DNA of 64,000 bases from contig DDIR01000094.1 of assembly GCA_002338715.1 (NCBI GenBank), positions 26,310-90,309 on the forward strand, in the 5' to 3' direction. The position numbers and the translations under genes were made by a program. Below, piece after piece: positions 63,745-64,000 of this stretch. Under the pieces are notes generated by a model. That model made no database searches. It saw only the letters and a list, made by a program, of their open reading frames with translations, and was not told the DNA's origin. The stretch comes from Phycisphaerales bacterium UBA1845. GTDB taxonomy: Bacteria; Planctomycetota; Phycisphaerae; UBA1845. Position 1 is the stretch's first letter. Each line of letters opens with the position of its first letter.

Positions 63745-64000
63745 ATGCGTGTTCTGCACCTTGTCGATTCCGGTTGCGGATGGGAACAGCGCCTCGCAAT
63801 CACACAGATGCTCGATCGATTCGATGCCAAGATCATCGAGTGCACCGTTGCAGGTATCGATCCATCGCATGCTGTCGCCCTGCTTCCCGGGATCGACGTG
63901 ATTCCCGCACCGCGAAAGCTCGGGCTCCCCGCGTTGGCGGCGCCTACGATTCGTTCGTTGAATCAAGCCAAATCGTTCGACCTCATTCACGCATGGGGTG
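63745..64000 (+). CDS. Glycosyltransferase family 4-like protein, N-terminal part, runs off the window
   Basis: 85 codons are visible from ATG 63745 and the frame stays open to the window edge. It reads MRVLHLVDSGCGWEQRLAIT, then a Rossmann-like alternation, and ends FDLIHAWG, a pattern seen at the end of the first lobe strands in GT4 (GT-B) glycosyltransferases. It starts 8 bp after the second lipoprotein stop, so it is probably in the same message. The family call rests on the first lobe only. Confidence 0.65.
   Translation, partial: MRVLHLVDSGCGWEQRLAITQMLDRFDAKIIECTVAGIDPSHAVALLPGIDVIPAPRKLGLPALAAPTIRSLNQAKSFDLIHAWG

Overview
This window looks like chromosomal DNA of a planctomycete, most likely of the Phycisphaerae or a close relative. 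The reasons are: two PEP-CTERM proteins, eight large secreted proteins ending in a dockerin-like Asp-rich module, MopE-type and DCNxNGxPDxC-type cysteine repeats, a sigma factor with a long N-terminal extension, and a Bacillus-type succinate dehydrogenase. No rRNA, tRNA, phage, insertion sequence or CRISPR array was found. Many ORFs open with GTG or TTG; starts were re-chosen here from Shine-Dalgarno (SD) spacing and signal peptides. LAYOUT. 0.3-2.6 kb: aroB and a secreted MopE-like protein. 2.6-10.9 kb, minus strand: a D-aminoacylase-like lipoprotein, cydAB (bd-type quinol oxidase), a GbsR/MarR regulator, and a four-gene membrane set made of a DCC-thioredoxin/wax-synthase fusion, two small membrane proteins and a TIGR01777 SDR protein. 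An inverted repeat TTCTGT-N4-ACAGAA occurs both in the regulator's promoter and over the start codon of the fusion gene, so a small regulon can be read from the sequence. 11-18.5 kb: lysA, a lipoprotein cell-wall amidase, a secreted GHL10 glycoside hydrolase and a sulfatase-fold/TPR membrane protein. 18.8-33.9 kb: a secretome island with two PEP-CTERM proteins, two FG-GAP propellers, a 1596-residue modular protein and an amidase-like protein with an inserted golvesin domain. 34-48 kb: a membrane-anchored spermidine-synthase-like protein, a PhyH oxygenase coupled to a polytopic membrane protein, a lipoprotein propeller, a beta-helix protein, an LPG-synthase-like membrane protein, DUF971, an alpha/beta hydrolase, a 2-hydroxyacid dehydrogenase and an inositol-monophosphatase-family protein. 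48-57.7 kb: a lipoprotein, the extended sigma factor, another secreted modular protein, a coiled-coil membrane protein and a transglutaminase-like protein. 57.8-61.4 kb: sdhCAB. 61.7 kb to the end: DUF2752, two small lipoproteins and the start of a glycosyltransferase. NON-CODING STRUCTURE. The two PEP-CTERM genes share a promoter layout (TTGAAT-N18-TAnAnn) and a leader of about 225 nt. The leader holds a 25-nt and a 17-nt identical block and a hairpin whose stem differs in sequence but pairs in both copies; each gene also has its own terminator. A dispersed repeat of about 125 bp occurs three times, and a perfect 21-bp inverted repeat swallows the lysA stop codon. The best candidates for undescribed biology are the PEP-CTERM leader RNA, the GbsR-controlled DCC/MBOAT membrane regulon and the shared C-terminal module of the secreted proteins.
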